Below, in pieces: positions 26,070 to 34,394 of a stretch of 64,000 nt of DNA (positions are counted from its first letter, which is position 1; every line of letters begins with the position of its first letter). Position numbers and translations under genes: made by a program. Source of the stretch: Ktedonosporobacter rubrisoli (GTDB lineage Bacteria; Chloroflexota; Ktedonobacteria; Ktedonobacterales; Ktedonobacteraceae); the NCBI RefSeq assembly GCF_004208415.1, contig NZ_CP035758.1:8370001-8434000 (forward strand), written 5' to 3'. The notes under the pieces are model-generated. The model worked only from the letters and a program-made list of their open reading frames with translations, did not search any database and was not told where the DNA came from.

Positions 26070-26579
26070 TTATGTAGACACAAGGAGGTTACGATTTCTC
26101 CACATCTGATCGAAGATGTCTGTTAGGCAGGTTGATGGGGGCGCGCTGAGCATTTTGGTAAGCGCCTGACGGAGCCGCTGGAGATCGAGAAGCATATCAT
26201 CACGTTGTCTGGTTTTGGGGATGTGGCGCCTGATAAGCTTGCTAAAGCCGTCAAGAGCCTCACATATGCATTCCAGGTCAGCGCAGCTCAGGAATAGTGC
26301 AGCCTCGCTGCTCTGCTGTTGTCGATAGCTGGCCAGCCGTGTGCAGAGCGCAATAAAGCGAGAAACCTTATCCTGGCTTGAGCTCGCGCCGCTGGCTGAG
26401 CGACGCAGATAGGCCACATAGGACTTGATTATTTGCTCGATGGCTGCTATCTCGTCTGGGTGAAGCTGCAGATACGCTGGGGAAGACTGGTCTAGCCTGC
26501 CCAATGGGTCCTGTACGGCTTCCATCTGAGCAGAGGTGTCGTCATCGTTTGGTTGCGAATGTGGCTGGTATTGTGCCAT
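26070..26579 (-). CDS. Hypothetical protein co-transcribed with an HTH gene
   Basis: 169 residues, unrecognised. Residues 1-40 are polar and probably disordered; 40-165 are predicted by eye to be helical (LHPDEIAAIEQIIKSYVAYL, CADLECICEALDGFSKLI, DDMLLDLQRLRQALTKML). No membrane segment or catalytic motif. It begins one base after the stop of the HTH gene at 26581, so the two are translationally linked and probably partners. Confidence 0.65.
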   Translation of the reverse strand: MAQYQPHSQPNDDDTSAQMEAVQDPLGRLDQSSPAYLQLHPDEIAAIEQIIKSYVAYLRRSASGASSSQDKVSRFIALCTRLASYRQQQSSEAALFLSCADLECICEALDGFSKLIRRHIPKTRQRDDMLLDLQRLRQALTKMLSAPPSTCLTDIFDQMWRNRNLLVST

Positions 26580-26580
26580 C

Positions 26581-26895
26581 TTATCGGCTCCTTCTGCTTA
26601 CATCTTGCGTATGGGTAGCAATCGAGGCGAGGTAGGGAATGCCCGTCAGGCGTTGCAGGCCTGCATGCACTTGTTGGGCCTGTAGCGCTCCTATCGGGTG
26701 TCCGTTCTCAATATTCCAGATTGTGAGATAGCGCACCCGGGCTACCAACGAGACATCTAACGAAGAGAGCTTGTAGCGCTTAAGGTAGGCCCGAAAATTC
26801 GTAGCACTTCTGACAAGCGTATCAGGCAAAATGATAGTCTCCTGCTCAGCAGGCCGATATTGATTATCGCTCCTCAACATACTCAATTCCTCCAA
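26581..26895 (-). CDS. Small helix-turn-helix (XRE-like) DNA-binding protein
   Basis: 104 residues (an in-frame ATG at 26880 is an alternative start). The core NFRAYLKRYKLSSLDVSLVA, then RVRYLTIWNIENGHPIGALQ, looks like a lambda-repressor-type HTH with a shortened recognition helix. Divergent from the HTH-TPR gene at 27161, sharing a 260-bp regulatory region that contains in-phase repeats. Likely a local regulator; target inferred only from position. Confidence 0.65.
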   Translation of the reverse strand: MEELSMLRSDNQYRPAEQETIILPDTLVRSATNFRAYLKRYKLSSLDVSLVARVRYLTIWNIENGHPIGALQAQQVHAGLQRLTGIPYLASIATHTQDVSRRSR

Positions 26896-27042
26896 ACCAT
26901 AATGCGTAAACTATGCACAACCTCATCAAGCAGTTCATAAGCTTAAGCTTGCTTCGGTTTTTTGAAGCCTTCTTAGCAAAACTTATGCTGCATTATGAAA
27001 ATGTAGTTCGAGCGAATAATAGTCCTTGATATTATTTTTGTA

Positions 27043-27070
27043 ACCGAAGCTTATATGCGAATCACCGAAG
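27043..27070 (+). promoter_or_regulatory. Paired direct repeats (ACCGAAG) in the divergent HTH promoter region
   Basis: ACCGAAG occurs at 27043-27049 and 27064-27070, 21 bp apart (two DNA turns). A third, inverted copy (CTTCGGT) lies near 26951. This arrangement suggests a regulator binding one face of the helix between the divergent HTH genes. Confidence 0.45.
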
Positions 27071-27160
27071 TTTTGTCGGGCAACTACAATGAATATATAT
27101 GCACTGATCGAAGATATACTCGGCGAGTAATAAGTATAAAACCGGAAAGAGCATGCTATA

Positions 27161-28399
27161 ATGGAAGAATGGTACTGGTGGTTGCGCTATGGTAACTTTC
27201 CTCCTGGGCGGGGAAACTTACCACATATGGGGAAGGTTATTGCATTCCATCGTCAGAAGCGCTATAGGACGCAAGCGGAATTCGCGATAGCTCTAGGCGT
27301 TGATAAGCGTTCGGTTGAAGAATGGGAGGCAGCCGTGTTTATGCATGATCAGGAGCGCCGCATCATGTTGGTCAGGATGCTCAAGATTGCCCCGGCCCTG
27401 CTTGGCCTGGATTGGCGCCTTGTTGTCTATGAGAATAATCAGGGAGAGCACAAAGATTCTCTTCCACGCATGGTAGAGCTTATTGAAGAGGATGCCTATT
27501 ATGCGTATGAGGATATTCTGGTTATTGGCCATCACTATATTCACAATGGAGGCTCGTCGGATATCGCCCCGAGAATAGATAGACGCTTGCGCAAGCTCGT
27601 TGAGATTACCGGGCAGGCGCGAGCTACGGATCAAGAAGCCTGGAAAGCGCTCTTGTGCCGCTACTATCAGCTTTCTACCCGCATCAAGCAGCAATGCCTT
27701 TTGGATGCCATAACCGCCTCGCGGCATGCCCAATTGGCCGTAGAGCTGGCCGAAGAACTGCAGGATGCAGAGCTTATCGCCTCAGCTTATGTCAATAGTG
27801 CTTGCACAAGTACCCAGCAAGGTCAGCTTGATATCGCGCGTCAGGCTATCGCCATGGCCATGACGCAAATGGATAAGATCCGCAATGCTCCGCTGAAAGG
27901 TAACATCTATCTGGAAGCGGCAAATATTAACACACCCTTTGCCTTGCAGGATAGCAAACTGCAAACGCAATGTAAGAACTGGCAAACACAGGCTCTTAAT
28001 CTGCTCTATAGAGGTATCGAACCCGACGATAACTTTTTTCACTTCAATCTTTCCGCCGTTCATCACGAGAGAGCACGTTCCCTGCTCTGCTGGCAAAAGA
28101 CCAGAACAGATCGCAGTGCGGCCCATGACAAGCTCAAATTGGCCCTGGAGACGCTAACCCCCGATTTAAATGTCTGGAAGGCCTACTACTATATGACCGA
28201 GGCAAGGCTCTATCTGGCAGATCACGATATTGAAGGAAGCGCGCAGGCGGGCAAAGCTGCACTGGCCGTAGCCAGGGCTATGCATTCGAAGATGGAAGAG
28301 CGCAATGCCGCAAAGCTATATACTGACCTTTATAAGCTAGCGCCCGACAATCCTTATGTACACAATCTGGGGCTGCAATTAGGATTGTTCCCAGCGTAG
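27161..28399 (+). CDS. HTH-TPR regulatory protein
   Basis: 412 residues. An N-terminal XRE-like HTH (about 23-70: MGKVIAFHRQKRYRTQAEFA, IALGVDKRSVEEWE) precedes about 300 residues of TPR-like helical repeats (e.g. AQLAVELAEELQDAELIASA, then YVNSACTSTQQGQLDIARQA). Such proteins act as transcription regulators whose repeats bind peptides or partner proteins. ATG 27161 has GGAAAGAG upstream, but a TATAAT at 27157-27162 overlaps it; ATG 27227 directly before the HTH is an alternative start. A decayed copy of its last codons is found at 29428-29493. Confidence 0.82.
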   Translation: MEEWYWWLRYGNFPPGRGNLPHMGKVIAFHRQKRYRTQAEFAIALGVDKRSVEEWEAAVFMHDQERRIMLVRMLKIAPALLGLDWRLVVYENNQGEHKDSLPRMVELIEEDAYYAYEDILVIGHHYIHNGGSSDIAPRIDRRLRKLVEITGQARATDQEAWKALLCRYYQLSTRIKQQCLLDAITASRHAQLAVELAEELQDAELIASAYVNSACTSTQQGQLDIARQAIAMAMTQMDKIRNAPLKGNIYLEAANINTPFALQDSKLQTQCKNWQTQALNLLYRGIEPDDNFFHFNLSAVHHERARSLLCWQKTRTDRSAAHDKLKLALETLTPDLNVWKAYYYMTEARLYLADHDIEGSAQAGKAALAVARAMHSKMEERNAAKLYTDLYKLAPDNPYVHNLGLQLGLFPA

Positions 28400-28431
28400 A
28401 CAGATATTCTCTATCAGCTGGCTCAAGATCA

Positions 28432-28486
28432 GCTCCCAGGCGGAGATTCTGTGATGAAAAAGAGCGTTTGTGCTCAACCTGGGAGC
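28432..28486. terminator. Hairpin between convergent genes
   Basis: GCTCCCAGG (28432-28440) and CCTGGGAGC (28478-28486) form a perfect 9-bp stem with a 37-nt loop between the HTH-TPR gene and the convergent SDR gene. The long loop makes terminator function tentative. Confidence 0.4.
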
Positions 28487-28496
28487 AGGCGGTCTC

Positions 28497-29333
28497 TTAG
28501 CGAAACGGCAAGACCCGCTTATGCTGAACCAGTTCCCCATAGGGAGCTGAAGTTCCTTTGGGCAGCGTGGCTAGCCAGATGATATCTTCAGCGGCCTGAT
28601 CCGGGCTTTGCGCCTCCGTCATGTTGTTGAACCAGGGTCGCGAGGCTGCCGTATCCACTAGACCAGGGCAGACGGCATCGAGAAGGATATCTCTCTGTCT
28701 TGCCTGTTCATGCATCTCACGGGCAAGCACGCGCAGAGCTGCCACCTGTCCGATCTTGGAGGGAATGTTGATCCATTCCGGCCAGCCCTCCTGTTGTGCT
28801 GTGCCCGTCTGCACGGCTCTGGCATAGGTATCCATCACGTTTTCTATGTCCGAGAGGCTCCTGGTTGTCTCGTCAAATAGATGATGCAGGTGAACAGGGA
28901 GATTGCTCAAACGCCCAAAGTCTGAGGCGACCACCAGGAGCCGACTTCCCTTATTAAGGAGAGGGGCGAACGCACGCAGCATACGGACGGTGCCATGATT
29001 ATTGGTATTGACAAACTCGCCAACCTGTTCCGCTGAAGGTATGGCAGGGGAGATGCGTGCAGCAGCGTTGGAGATCAGGACATCTATGCCTCCATGTCGT
29101 TGCCTGATCAGGTCTGCACAGCTCTGGACGCTAGCATCATCGGCGACATCAATAACTGCAAGTTGTGGGGACAAGCCCTCTGCTTGTAACAGCACAACCG
29201 CCTCCTCCCCTCGTTCTCGCTGACGTGCTCCCAAATAGACAATCCCTTGTTCTCCCCATTGCCGGCTCAAGAGACGAACCAGTGCTAGCCCTAACCCCTG
29301 ATTTGCTCCGGTGACCAGCGCAATCTTTTTCAT
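28497..29333 (-). CDS. SDR-family protein lacking the catalytic Tyr
   Basis: 278 residues with a Rossmann fold of the short-chain dehydrogenase family, nearest in layout to carbonyl reductases. The cofactor motif is IALVTGANQGLGLALV, followed by IDVLISNAAARISP and the Ser region LLVVASDFGRLSN. At the usual YxxxK position the sequence reads INIPSKIGQ, so the Lys is kept and the Tyr is Asn; the codons were read directly. Activity as a normal dehydrogenase is therefore doubtful. ATG 29333 is chosen because AAAAGGGAAAA precedes it and the fold starts there; the 87-bp upstream extension is not conserved-looking. Confidence 0.85.
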   Translation of the reverse strand: MKKIALVTGANQGLGLALVRLLSRQWGEQGIVYLGARQRERGEEAVVLLQAEGLSPQLAVIDVADDASVQSCADLIRQRHGGIDVLISNAAARISPAIPSAEQVGEFVNTNNHGTVRMLRAFAPLLNKGSRLLVVASDFGRLSNLPVHLHHLFDETTRSLSDIENVMDTYARAVQTGTAQQEGWPEWINIPSKIGQVAALRVLAREMHEQARQRDILLDAVCPGLVDTAASRPWFNNMTEAQSPDQAAEDIIWLATLPKGTSAPYGELVQHKRVLPFR

Positions 29334-29427
29334 AGCTTTTCCCTTTTCTAAACAGGATGCAGCTCTCGGACAAGTAAAGCCAGAACTGCTCATGTTTCTG
29401 CTTCCTACAAGCGCTTTCACTGCTCAA

Positions 29428-29493
29428 TTTATTCCAACCTTTGTGGGCTAGCACTGATAATCTAGCGCTGCAACTGGACCTGTTCCCGGCTTA
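29428..29493 (+). pseudogene. Decayed duplicate of the HTH-TPR gene 3' end
   Basis: The last codons before TAA 29491-29493 read LALQLDLFPA, compared with LGLQLGLFPA at the end of the HTH-TPR gene at 28399. The preceding bases (ACCTTTGTGGGCTAGCACTG) also align with ACCTTTATAAGCTAGCGCCC of that gene, with a small deletion that breaks the frame. Only about 65 bp survive. Confidence 0.5.
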
Positions 29494-29509
29494 ATTGAGG
29501 ATAGGTAAA

Positions 29510-29555
29510 GGAAAGATCGTTACGGGATAGCCCATAACAATCTTTCCTTCACTAT
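29510..29555. terminator. Long bidirectional-looking terminator hairpin
   Basis: GGAAAGATCGTTA (29510-29522) pairs with TAACAATCTTTCC (29535-29547) with one mismatch, and GGG/CCC extends it. A T-rich stretch follows on the plus strand. It separates the HTH-TPR/SDR region from the ABC operon, which ends at 29587. Confidence 0.6.
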
Positions 29556-29586
29556 CTCTCTGCGTGTCTACCGCTGGCGTGCAAGC

Positions 29587-30543
29587 TTACATGCGGCGTT
29601 GGCGCAGGCGCCAGAAGGTAAGCAAGACCAGAATCCCAGAGATGACTAGCAAAACCGCCGCGTGTATCCACTGCAAGGGCCAGAAGCGCTCAGGTGGCTG
29701 ATAGTCTAACCTCCACTGGATATGGTGCTCTTTGATGCATTGGTTGATCAGTTGCTCATACTCATCCTCGGTAGCCGAAGCCCGAAAGCCGCAATAGGTG
29801 CCGATCTCCCTAATTTCGTGCCCTTGCTGATCGGTATAGCCCATATGAACTACTAGTTCATTAATCGGCTCTTTCATGGTGATATTGGCCTTGGGTGCCT
29901 TATCGATGGCGCTAAGCGGGGGCAGCAGATAAGGAAAGATCGCGCTAAGCCCAATGAAAAGGGCCAGGTAGAGCACAAAGGTTAGCGCCATCGCGGGCAG
30001 CGTGCGATGCACAAAAGCCCCGGCGGCAACACCTAGCGTCAAAGCGAGCAATGCGTAGCCTGGCAAGATTGGCCCTTGCATAGCATAATTTGTCCAAATC
30101 AATGAATGTATATGCAGATTCCCCCAGGTTGCAATAATGCTGAGCAGGCCAGAGCCCAGCAGGGTTGCCACAATAAGTAGCCCGAGCTTGATAGCCAGCC
30201 AGCGCCCGCGCGACACACTCTGTAGCCAGGCGAAATAGTGCGTGCGCTGCTCTTGTTCGCGGGCAATCAAGGGCGCGCCTAGAAAGATTCCCATAGTTAG
30301 GGGGAGCAGGAGTACGAGGCCGAGACTGAGAATCAGAGACGTGTTTGGGTCTATAGGGATATTGAGACTTGGCTCAACTATATTTGGGCAGCTATGAGGT
30401 CGCGTCATGCAAATTGTTAGCTCCTGCTGCAAGGTAGTCTCGTAAGTAATGTAGTTGAAAATCATTACAGTAGCTAGCAATAGAAGCAAGAATGCGATTG
30501 TGATAAGCGCAGTTCGATATTGTCTCCACACAAGCCAGATCAT
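29587..30543 (-). CDS. ABC-transporter membrane subunit, paralogue 3 of 3
   Basis: 318 residues, polytopic. It opens with MIWLVWRQYRTALIT and a membrane helix, then an extracytoplasmic loop, further helices with LGAPLIAREQEQRTHYFAWL, and ends with FWPLQWIHAAVLLVISGILV and a basic tail. The large outer loop near the end has two Cys (IGTYC and INQC). Same architecture as the next two genes, so these are tandem duplicates. The plan resembles ABC-2 permeases of GntR/YtrA-linked systems. Confidence 0.82.
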   Translation of the reverse strand: MIWLVWRQYRTALITIAFLLLLLATVMIFNYITYETTLQQELTICMTRPHSCPNIVEPSLNIPIDPNTSLILSLGLVLLLPLTMGIFLGAPLIAREQEQRTHYFAWLQSVSRGRWLAIKLGLLIVATLLGSGLLSIIATWGNLHIHSLIWTNYAMQGPILPGYALLALTLGVAAGAFVHRTLPAMALTFVLYLALFIGLSAIFPYLLPPLSAIDKAPKANITMKEPINELVVHMGYTDQQGHEIREIGTYCGFRASATEDEYEQLINQCIKEHHIQWRLDYQPPERFWPLQWIHAAVLLVISGILVLLTFWRLRQRRM

Positions 30544-30637
30544 TTTATTTACTCCATCTGTAACATCTTGAATGCTATGCTCATGAATATGCAGTTATAT
30601 TCAGATAGGCTTTTTTGTCTGCCTGGTCTACAAGGTC

Positions 30638-31606
30638 TCAATGGCGACGCCGGAGTAGGCGCCAGAAGGTAAGCAAGACCAGAATGGCAGAGATGACAAG
30701 TAAAATTGCCGTGTGTATCCACTGCAGCGGCCAGAAGCGTGCGGGAGGCTGATAAACCCTCTTCCACTGCAGATGGCGCGCTCTGATGCATTGATTGATC
30801 TGCGTGCCATACTGCGAATTGTTGACTATTGGAACGTTGCAATAGGTGCTGATCTCCCCGATCTCGTGTCCCTGCTGATCAGCGTAACCGGCATAGAACA
30901 CCAGATCACTAGGACGGCCCCATGATTCGTTGCCATTGTGCAGAGCATAGGTCGTGCTCATAGGAGGCAGCAGGTACGGATAAGCTGCACTCAGGCCGAT
31001 GAAGAGAGCCAGGAAGAGCACAAAGGTCAGGGCCATCGCCGGCACCGTGTGTCGTACAAAGGTCCCAATCGCAATACCTAGAGTTAGGGCAAAGAGAGCG
31101 TAGGCTGGCAGGACGAGACCCTGGATATGGTACAGATACCAGAGGTTCTGGTCAGCGTCCCAGGGCTGAGCCCACCAGGTCGTGAGCAGCGTGAGCAGGC
31201 CAAAGCCCAGCAGAGTTGCCCCGATAAGTAGCCCGAGCTTGCCAATCAACCAGCGCTTACGCGGCACGCTCTGCAGCCAGGCAAAGTAGTGTGTGCGCTG
31301 CTCTTGCTCGCGGGCAATCAAGGGCGCGCCCACAAAGACTCCCACCGCTAGCGGGAGCCAGGGCATAAGGTAGGTAAGGGCATTCCAGTTCAAACTCTGA
31401 GAAGCAGCCTGAGTCTGAAAGCGAAGCCCTATCTCTTCACAGTTGCCTCCATGAGCCAGGCAAGCCGCCATGCCTGAACTTTGATAGACCGCGTGCGTAA
31501 CTATACCATCTTTAATCAGGATAAGCGCGAGCAGCGCAAGCAGGGCCAGGCCAATAATGGCGACAATGCGATACTGGCGCCAGATAAACCAGATCATTTG
31601 ACTCAC
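30638..31606 (-). CDS. ABC-transporter membrane subunit, paralogue 2 of 3
   Basis: 322 residues, same layout as its neighbours: start MSQMIWFIWRQYRIVA, the conserved cytoplasmic-side motif GAPLIAREQEQRTHYFAWL, then QSVPRKRW, a late outer loop YADQQGHEIGEISTYCNV with a second Cys in INQC, and the terminal helix FWPLQWIHTAILLVISAI. Long stretches are nearly identical in DNA to the 31693 copy, pointing to recent duplication or gene conversion. Confidence 0.82.
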   Translation of the reverse strand: MSQMIWFIWRQYRIVAIIGLALLALLALILIKDGIVTHAVYQSSGMAACLAHGGNCEEIGLRFQTQAASQSLNWNALTYLMPWLPLAVGVFVGAPLIAREQEQRTHYFAWLQSVPRKRWLIGKLGLLIGATLLGFGLLTLLTTWWAQPWDADQNLWYLYHIQGLVLPAYALFALTLGIAIGTFVRHTVPAMALTFVLFLALFIGLSAAYPYLLPPMSTTYALHNGNESWGRPSDLVFYAGYADQQGHEIGEISTYCNVPIVNNSQYGTQINQCIRARHLQWKRVYQPPARFWPLQWIHTAILLVISAILVLLTFWRLLRRRH

Positions 31607-31692
31607 TCCATGTGCATGTAGAGAAAGTTGTATCCATGAGCTGCACTAATTCAGTGTACGCTTCATCTTTTCATTGATCGACCCACGAAAAC

Positions 31693-32625
31693 TCAAGCAC
31701 GGCGTTGGCGCAGGCGCCAGAAGGTAAGCAAGAGCAGCAGGCCTGAGAGGGCCAGCTGAATTGCCGTGTGTATCCATTGCAGCGGCCAGAAGCGTGCGTG
31801 AGGCTGATAAATCACCTTCCACTGGATATGGCGCGCCCTGCTACATTGTTGGACCAGCGTGCCATATTGCGAATTGTTGACCATTGAAACGTTGCAATAG
31901 GTGCTGATCTCCCCGATCTCGTGTCCTTGCTGATCAGCATAACCAGTGTACAGCACTAGATCGCCTGGTTGGCCCCATGCATTGTTAACGTTGGATAGGG
32001 TATAGGTAGTGGTTATTGGAGGTAGCAGATAAGGATAAGCCTTGCCCAGCCCCATAAAGAGAGCCAGGAAAAGTACGAAGGTCAAGGCCATCGCCGGCAC
32101 TGTGTAGCGCACAAAGGCTCCAACGGCGATGCCTAGCGTCAAGGCACAGAGGGCGTAAGCCGGCAAAACCGGCCCCTGAATATTGAACCAATCCCAAGGG
32201 AAGCGGGTTAGGGGTTGGGCCCACCAGGTTGTGAGCAGTGTGAGCAGGCCAAAGGCTAGCAAAGTGACCAGGGTGAGTAGGCCAATGCGGGTAATCAGCC
32301 AGCGCTTACGCGGCACGCTCTGTAGCCAGGCAAAGTAGTGTGTGCGCTGCTCTTGCTCGCGGGCAATCAAGGGCGCGCCAACAAAGACTCCCACAAGCAA
32401 GGGTAGCCAGGCTGTAAAGGGAATAAAGATGCTAGCCAGCAACGTGCTGAAGGGTGTCTGTGTGATCAAGCACGTCATAGCTTGCTGGCAACCAGCCAGG
32501 TCCAAGTGAGGATGAGCTGAGCGTATATAGATCCCGGTTATAATAAAAGAGCTCATTAACAGCGCAAGCAGAGCCAGGGCTATAATGGCTGTTACGCTAT
32601 ACTGGCGCCAGGTAAACCAGATCAT
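31693..32625 (-). CDS. ABC-transporter membrane subunit, paralogue 1 of 3
   Basis: 310 residues; first permease of the operon. Its ATG overlaps the stop of the ATPase gene as ATGA (32625-32622), so the ATPase and this permease are translated together. It carries the shared motifs MIWFTWRQYSVTAI, GAPLIAREQEQRTHYFAWL, and a Cys pair in the last outer loop (STYCNV, VQQC). Substrate unknown. The three permeases differ most in the first outer loop, which would be the place for differing specificity. Confidence 0.84.
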   Translation of the reverse strand: MIWFTWRQYSVTAIIALALLALLMSSFIITGIYIRSAHPHLDLAGCQQAMTCLITQTPFSTLLASIFIPFTAWLPLLVGVFVGAPLIAREQEQRTHYFAWLQSVPRKRWLITRIGLLTLVTLLAFGLLTLLTTWWAQPLTRFPWDWFNIQGPVLPAYALCALTLGIAVGAFVRYTVPAMALTFVLFLALFMGLGKAYPYLLPPITTTYTLSNVNNAWGQPGDLVLYTGYADQQGHEIGEISTYCNVSMVNNSQYGTLVQQCSRARHIQWKVIYQPHARFWPLQWIHTAIQLALSGLLLLLTFWRLRQRRA

Positions 32626-33518
32626 TTATGCACCTCCTGCAGTTCTGGTATCGCCTGTTCAGCTACCTGTAGCGACAGATAGACAAGAATGAGATCGGCC
32701 AGCGAAATATCCTCAAATTCCCAGTCAGGATTGTTTACTGATCCATTAAGCTTAACAACTGCCTGGCTCTGGCGCCCGGCATGGCTGGCCTGGATAACCT
32801 TATGTGTTTTAGCCAGCGACGCAAAATCCGCTTCGGGTCCGATGAGCCGTTTGTGCGTATTAAGCAAACTCTCGACCTCGCCAGCTACCTGTACGTTTGC
32901 CGAAGCGAGAATAACCAGGTAATCGCAGATCTGCTCAAGATCCTGCGTGCGATGCGAGGAAAGAAGTACAGTCACATGATGGTTGACCACTGCCTCCATC
33001 AGCATCTTCATAAATTCCTGCTGGGCCAGCGGGTCCATATTGCCGAAAGGCTCATCGAGGAGAAGCAGCTCGGGACGCTTGGCCAGAGCCAGAACCAGAG
33101 CTAGCAGCGTTTGTTGGCCACCTGACAATTTGCCCACCCGGCGTGCTGTAGGGATGTGCAAGCGTTCTAGCGCTTCCTGGGCCAGCGTGTTATCCCAGCC
33201 GGGATTAAGCTTGCGGCCCAGAAGTAACATCTCCCGGACCGAGAAATGCTTGTAAAGCGCGTGATCCTGAGCCACAAAGCCAATGCGGCGCAGCCAGCCG
33301 GTAGCCTCAAGCGAGGGTACAGTATCCAGCACGCGCAAAGTTCCCACCGTGGGCTCAAGTAAGCCAGCCAGCATCTGCATAAGCGTCGTCTTACCCGCTC
33401 CGTTCAGGCCAACCAAGCCGGTCACGCTACCGAGAGGAATGTGTAATGTACAGTTTTGCAAGGCCCAATGTTTGCCATAACGTTTGCCAAGATTGTCTGT
33501 CTCTATTGCATATGTCAT
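32622..33518 (-). CDS. ABC transporter ATP-binding protein (YtrB-like)
   Basis: 298 residues from ATG 33518 (GGGAGAG upstream). Nucleotide-binding domain order: Walker A GLNGAGKTT (37-45), Q-loop VAQ (82-84), signature LSGGQ (131-135), Walker B LLLLDEP (151-157), D-loop, and an H-loop in SSHRTQDLEQ. A C-terminal extension of about 90 residues contains no recognised domain. It energises the tandem permeases encoded directly downstream. Regulated by the GntR protein encoded upstream. Confidence 0.92.
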   Translation of the reverse strand: MTYAIETDNLGKRYGKHWALQNCTLHIPLGSVTGLVGLNGAGKTTLMQMLAGLLEPTVGTLRVLDTVPSLEATGWLRRIGFVAQDHALYKHFSVREMLLLGRKLNPGWDNTLAQEALERLHIPTARRVGKLSGGQQTLLALVLALAKRPELLLLDEPFGNMDPLAQQEFMKMLMEAVVNHHVTVLLSSHRTQDLEQICDYLVILASANVQVAGEVESLLNTHKRLIGPEADFASLAKTHKVIQASHAGRQSQAVVKLNGSVNNPDWEFEDISLADLILVYLSLQVAEQAIPELQEVHK

Positions 33519-33601
33519 ATTTGCTCTCCCTGCAAATGAGGTACTATTCTGCTTATTCAATATAAAAATTAACCTTGTAGAAAAATGAGCCCGAAATTCT
33601 T

Positions 33602-34000
33602 TTAGCTCTGTGTCTGCATCTCGCTTTTTACATGCGTCAGGGTGTCCATAAAGAGCGCCCCAATACCTTCAGCATTCATGCCAGCCTCATAGGCTTTATG
33701 TAGCCAGCGCGTGAGCTCCTCACGGAGTGCGGCGTGGCTGGCCAGAGAAGCATCAGCCAGAGTTTTGCGCACAAAGGTCCCGACTCCCGGACGGCTCTCT
33801 ACAAGTCCCTCGCGCTCAAGCTCGCGGTAGGCTTTAAAGACCGTATTGGGATTAATAGCGATCTGAGAGACTACTTCGCGAACGGTAGGGAGCTGATCGC
33901 CAGGCTGCAGAAAGCCCAGGCGCAATGCTCGCTTCACTTGCTGCACAAGTTGCATGTAGGGAGCCACGCCCGAACGACTCTCCAGGTGAAATTCGATCAT
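33602..34000 (-). CDS. GntR-family regulator, YtrA subfamily
   Basis: About 132 residues. The N-terminal winged helix has the GntR hallmarks PYMQLVQQVKRALRLGFLQP, GDQLPTVREVVSQIAINPNT and the VFKAYRELEREGLVESRPG helix; the C-terminal part is the short helical YtrA-type dimerisation segment. YtrA regulators sit first in ABC operons and repress them. ATG 34000 is preferred; an in-frame TTG at 34024 is possible. The promoter at 34065-34093 and an inverted repeat at 34030-34063 lie just upstream. Confidence 0.9.
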   Translation of the reverse strand: MIEFHLESRSGVAPYMQLVQQVKRALRLGFLQPGDQLPTVREVVSQIAINPNTVFKAYRELEREGLVESRPGVGTFVRKTLADASLASHAALREELTRWLHKAYEAGMNAEGIGALFMDTLTHVKSEMQTQS

Positions 34001-34029
34001 GAGCTGGCCCTTTACCTCTTTCAATAAAA

Positions 34030-34063
34030 CTACTATTGTGCTAAATAACTAGGAAGATAGTAG
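34030..34063. promoter_or_regulatory. Candidate GntR operator
   Basis: Inverted repeat CTACTAT (34030-34036) and ATAGTAG (34057-34063) with a 20-nt centre, located between the promoter and the GntR start codon. Autorepression is inferred from position. Confidence 0.45.
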
Positions 34064-34064
34064 A

Positions 34065-34093
34065 AGTATAGAGAAAGCCCTGGATTCTGTCAA
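34065..34093 (-). promoter_or_regulatory. Promoter of the GntR-ABC operon
   Basis: Minus-strand TTGACA (34093-34088), 17-nt spacer and TATACT (34070-34065): close to the primary-sigma consensus. It drives the regulator, ATPase and three permeases. Confidence 0.75.
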
Positions 34094-34324
34094 GGGCCGG
34101 CCAGCGGTCTGTCAGGACTCAAGTGAGGCGTGAAAGCAGCGGGATGGTCAAAGGCGGTCACAAGGCGGTGCACTCGTCACACGACGTCTGACAGACGGCT
34201 AAAGAGAAGGCAGAAAATATGTAACTTTGCGTGGTACATTGATTGTAGTGAAGAATCACCCATAGAAAAAGTTGTAAGCCCTTTGATCTTCTACTGAAGA
34301 GTTTCTGATTAGATCGAAATCGAG

Positions 34325-34368
34325 TTATCCACAAGTTATCCACCAGGTTACCCAAAATTGGTGGATAA
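34325..34368. promoter_or_regulatory. Cluster of three DnaA-box-like sites upstream of mraZ
   Basis: TTATCCACA (34325-34333) matches the DnaA-box consensus exactly. TTATCCACC follows at 34336-34344, 11 bp further on, and the inverted GGTGGATAA is at 34360-34368. They end about 30 bp before the -10 of the mraZ promoter. Binding is inferred from sequence alone. Confidence 0.6.
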
Positions 34369-34394
34369 CACTCTTTTCCTGAATGCCCAAGAAG

